Of a DNA stretch of 43,817 nucleotides, positions 42,924-43,817 are shown piece by piece. The stretch is taken from assembly GCA_030038475.1 (NCBI GenBank), contig JASHOU010000155.1, positions 1 to 43,817 of the forward strand. Reading direction: 5' to 3'. This DNA is from Terriglobales bacterium. Its GTDB lineage: Bacteria > Acidobacteriota > Terriglobia > Terriglobales > Acidobacteriaceae. Numbering within the stretch: position 1 is the stretch's first letter; each line of letters opens with the position of its first letter. The translations under genes and the position numbers were made by a program. Under the pieces are notes generated by a model that was not told where the DNA came from, searched no databases, and saw nothing but the letters and a program-made list of their open reading frames with translations.

Positions 42924-43817
42924 ATGAGCGGAACCGATATTTTCGAAGAGTTATTTGTCTTAGAGCTGGCCAACAACCACCTCGGCGACTTGCAGCGCGG
43001 CCTTAAGATCATCAGTAACTACGCCCAGGTGGTTCGCTTTAATAACGTACGTGCCGCCATCAAACTTCAGTTTCGCGATGTGGAGAGCTTCATCCACCGG
43101 GACTTCCGCCATCGCAACGACATCCGCTACGTCAAGAAGACGATCGAAACGCGACTGTCAGCCCTGGACTATGCCCAGATGGTGCAGGCCATTCGCGAAG
43201 CGAGCTGTATTCCAATGGCGACTCCGTTCGATGAGAGCTCGGTCGACTTTTGCTGTGAACTTGGGATTCCCGTCCTCAAGATCGCCAGCTCCGACTGCAA
43301 CGATTGGATTCTAATCGAGAAAATCGCGAAAACGAAGAAACCGGTCATCGTTTCGACGGGTGGCTCTTCATTAAAAGATATCGACGATTTAGTCACTTTT
43401 TTTGCTAATCGTCACATCCCTCTGGCCATCAACCACTGCGTCTCGCTTTATCCGTGTGAAGACGGCGACCTTGAGCTGAACCAAATCGATTTTTTGCGCA
43501 ATCGTTACCCCAATCACGTTATTGGGTTCTCCACACACGAGTATCACGATTGGGCCTGTTCCATGCTGATTGCCTACGCCAAGGGTGCGCGGACGTTCGA
43601 ACGGCACATCGACATCGAGAGCACGACGGTTTCTCCATACTGTTCCGTCCCGGAACAGATCGATACCTGGTTCAAGGCCTTTCAGCGGGCGAAGCAAATG
43701 TGTGGCGCTCCGGGAACGCAAAAACGCCTTCCACCGCAACAGGAAATCGCATACCTAGACGGGCTAGTCCGTGGAGTCTATGCCAAACGCAATCTGCCCG
43801 TGGGCCATGTTCTGCAC
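42924..43817 (+). CDS. Divergent NeuB-family (sialic acid synthase-like) enzyme, 3' end outside the window
   Basis: The frame runs open for 298 codons to the last base. It is a NeuB-type TIM barrel, which condenses PEP with an aldose: 'LELANNHLGD' (E-x-x-x-NH-x-G), 'AIKLQFRD', 'MATPFDESSV', 'VLKIASSDCND', 'VIVSTGGSS', 'CVSLYPCE', 'GFSTHEYHDWA' and 'FERHIDIE' all map to family motifs. The last residues begin a SAF (antifreeze-like) domain (RGVYAKRNLPVGHVL). The motifs differ from classical NeuB (NNH for INH, KLQ for KFQ, STHEY for SDH), so the substrate may not be ManNAc. It starts 40 bases after the ThDP gene with only a weak ribosome site. Confidence 0.85.
   Translation, partial: MSGTDIFEELFVLELANNHLGDLQRGLKIISNYAQVVRFNNVRAAIKLQFRDVESFIHRDFRHRNDIRYVKKTIETRLSALDYAQMVQAIREASCIPMATPFDESSVDFCCELGIPVLKIASSDCNDWILIEKIAKTKKPVIVSTGGSSLKDIDDLVTFFANRHIPLAINHCVSLYPCEDGDLELNQIDFLRNRYPNHVIGFSTHEYHDWACSMLIAYAKGARTFERHIDIESTTVSPYCSVPEQIDTWFKAFQRAKQMCGAPGTQKRLPPQQEIAYLDGLVRGVYAKRNLPVGHVLH

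Overview
The window reads as a chromosomal segment of an Acidobacteriota (Terriglobia, Koribacter-like) bacterium. This is inferred from its moderately high GC and its gene content: a large Oar-type TonB-dependent receptor with an N-terminal carboxypeptidase-regulatory domain, a GloVer-type extracellular repeat protein, a FecR-domain protein, a two-transporter-free muropeptide salvage locus, and degenerate short tandem repeats between genes. No database search was possible, so the taxon is an inference. I saw no rRNA, tRNA, CRISPR array or complete insertion sequence.

Layout. 1-2.0 kb: a compact accessory module. A short secreted or membrane peptide, a ParB-like protein and a tyrosine recombinase are translationally coupled on the minus strand and face a partial hypothetical gene. 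2.1-8.8 kb (minus strand): a FecR-domain protein, the tRNA methylthiotransferase MtaB, a zinc-ribbon protein, ribosomal protein S21, and a TonB-dependent receptor broken by a frameshift. 9.0-12.3 kb (minus strand): a TPM protein, a nucleotidyltransferase-fold protein and LemA in one set, a frameshifted YjbR/MmcQ gene, and a TonB C-terminal-like protein. 12.4-21.5 kb (mostly plus strand): gamma carbonic anhydrase, a 7Fe-type ferredoxin, an M1 aminopeptidase, a methyltransferase (minus), HisS, two secreted proteins, and a slipin/SPOR pair. 21.6-26.4 kb: a giant hybrid sensor kinase divergent from an HD-GYP response regulator. 26.8-30.2 kb: cell-envelope and secreted proteins.

30.4-36.4 kb is a peptidoglycan salvage and synthesis block. 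It holds a secreted serine hydrolase (AmiE-like) fused to a NamZ/DUF1343 muramidase, a divergent second AmiE-like hydrolase without a signal peptide, MurQ, and MurA. Together they could clip wall fragments outside the cytoplasm, trim them inside, and return the sugar to central amino-sugar metabolism. MurA then starts new wall synthesis.

36.7 kb to the window end is a nucleotide-sugar operon. RfbF, RfbG and RfbH should make CDP-4-keto-3,6-dideoxyglucose. They are followed by an SDR epimerase/reductase, an acetolactate-synthase-like ThDP enzyme and a divergent NeuB-family synthase that runs off the window. The ThDP enzyme beside RfbFGH recalls YerE of yersiniose synthesis. The added NeuB-type enzyme makes this the best candidate for a poorly described sugar pathway.

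Other oddities: the kinase's terminal receiver has Asn in place of the phospho-acceptor Asp, the nucleotidyltransferase has D-x-N in place of D-x-D, the recombinase appears to lack catalytic Arg I, MtaB carries two in-frame insertions (one made of tandem repeats), and two genes are disrupted by single frameshifts.
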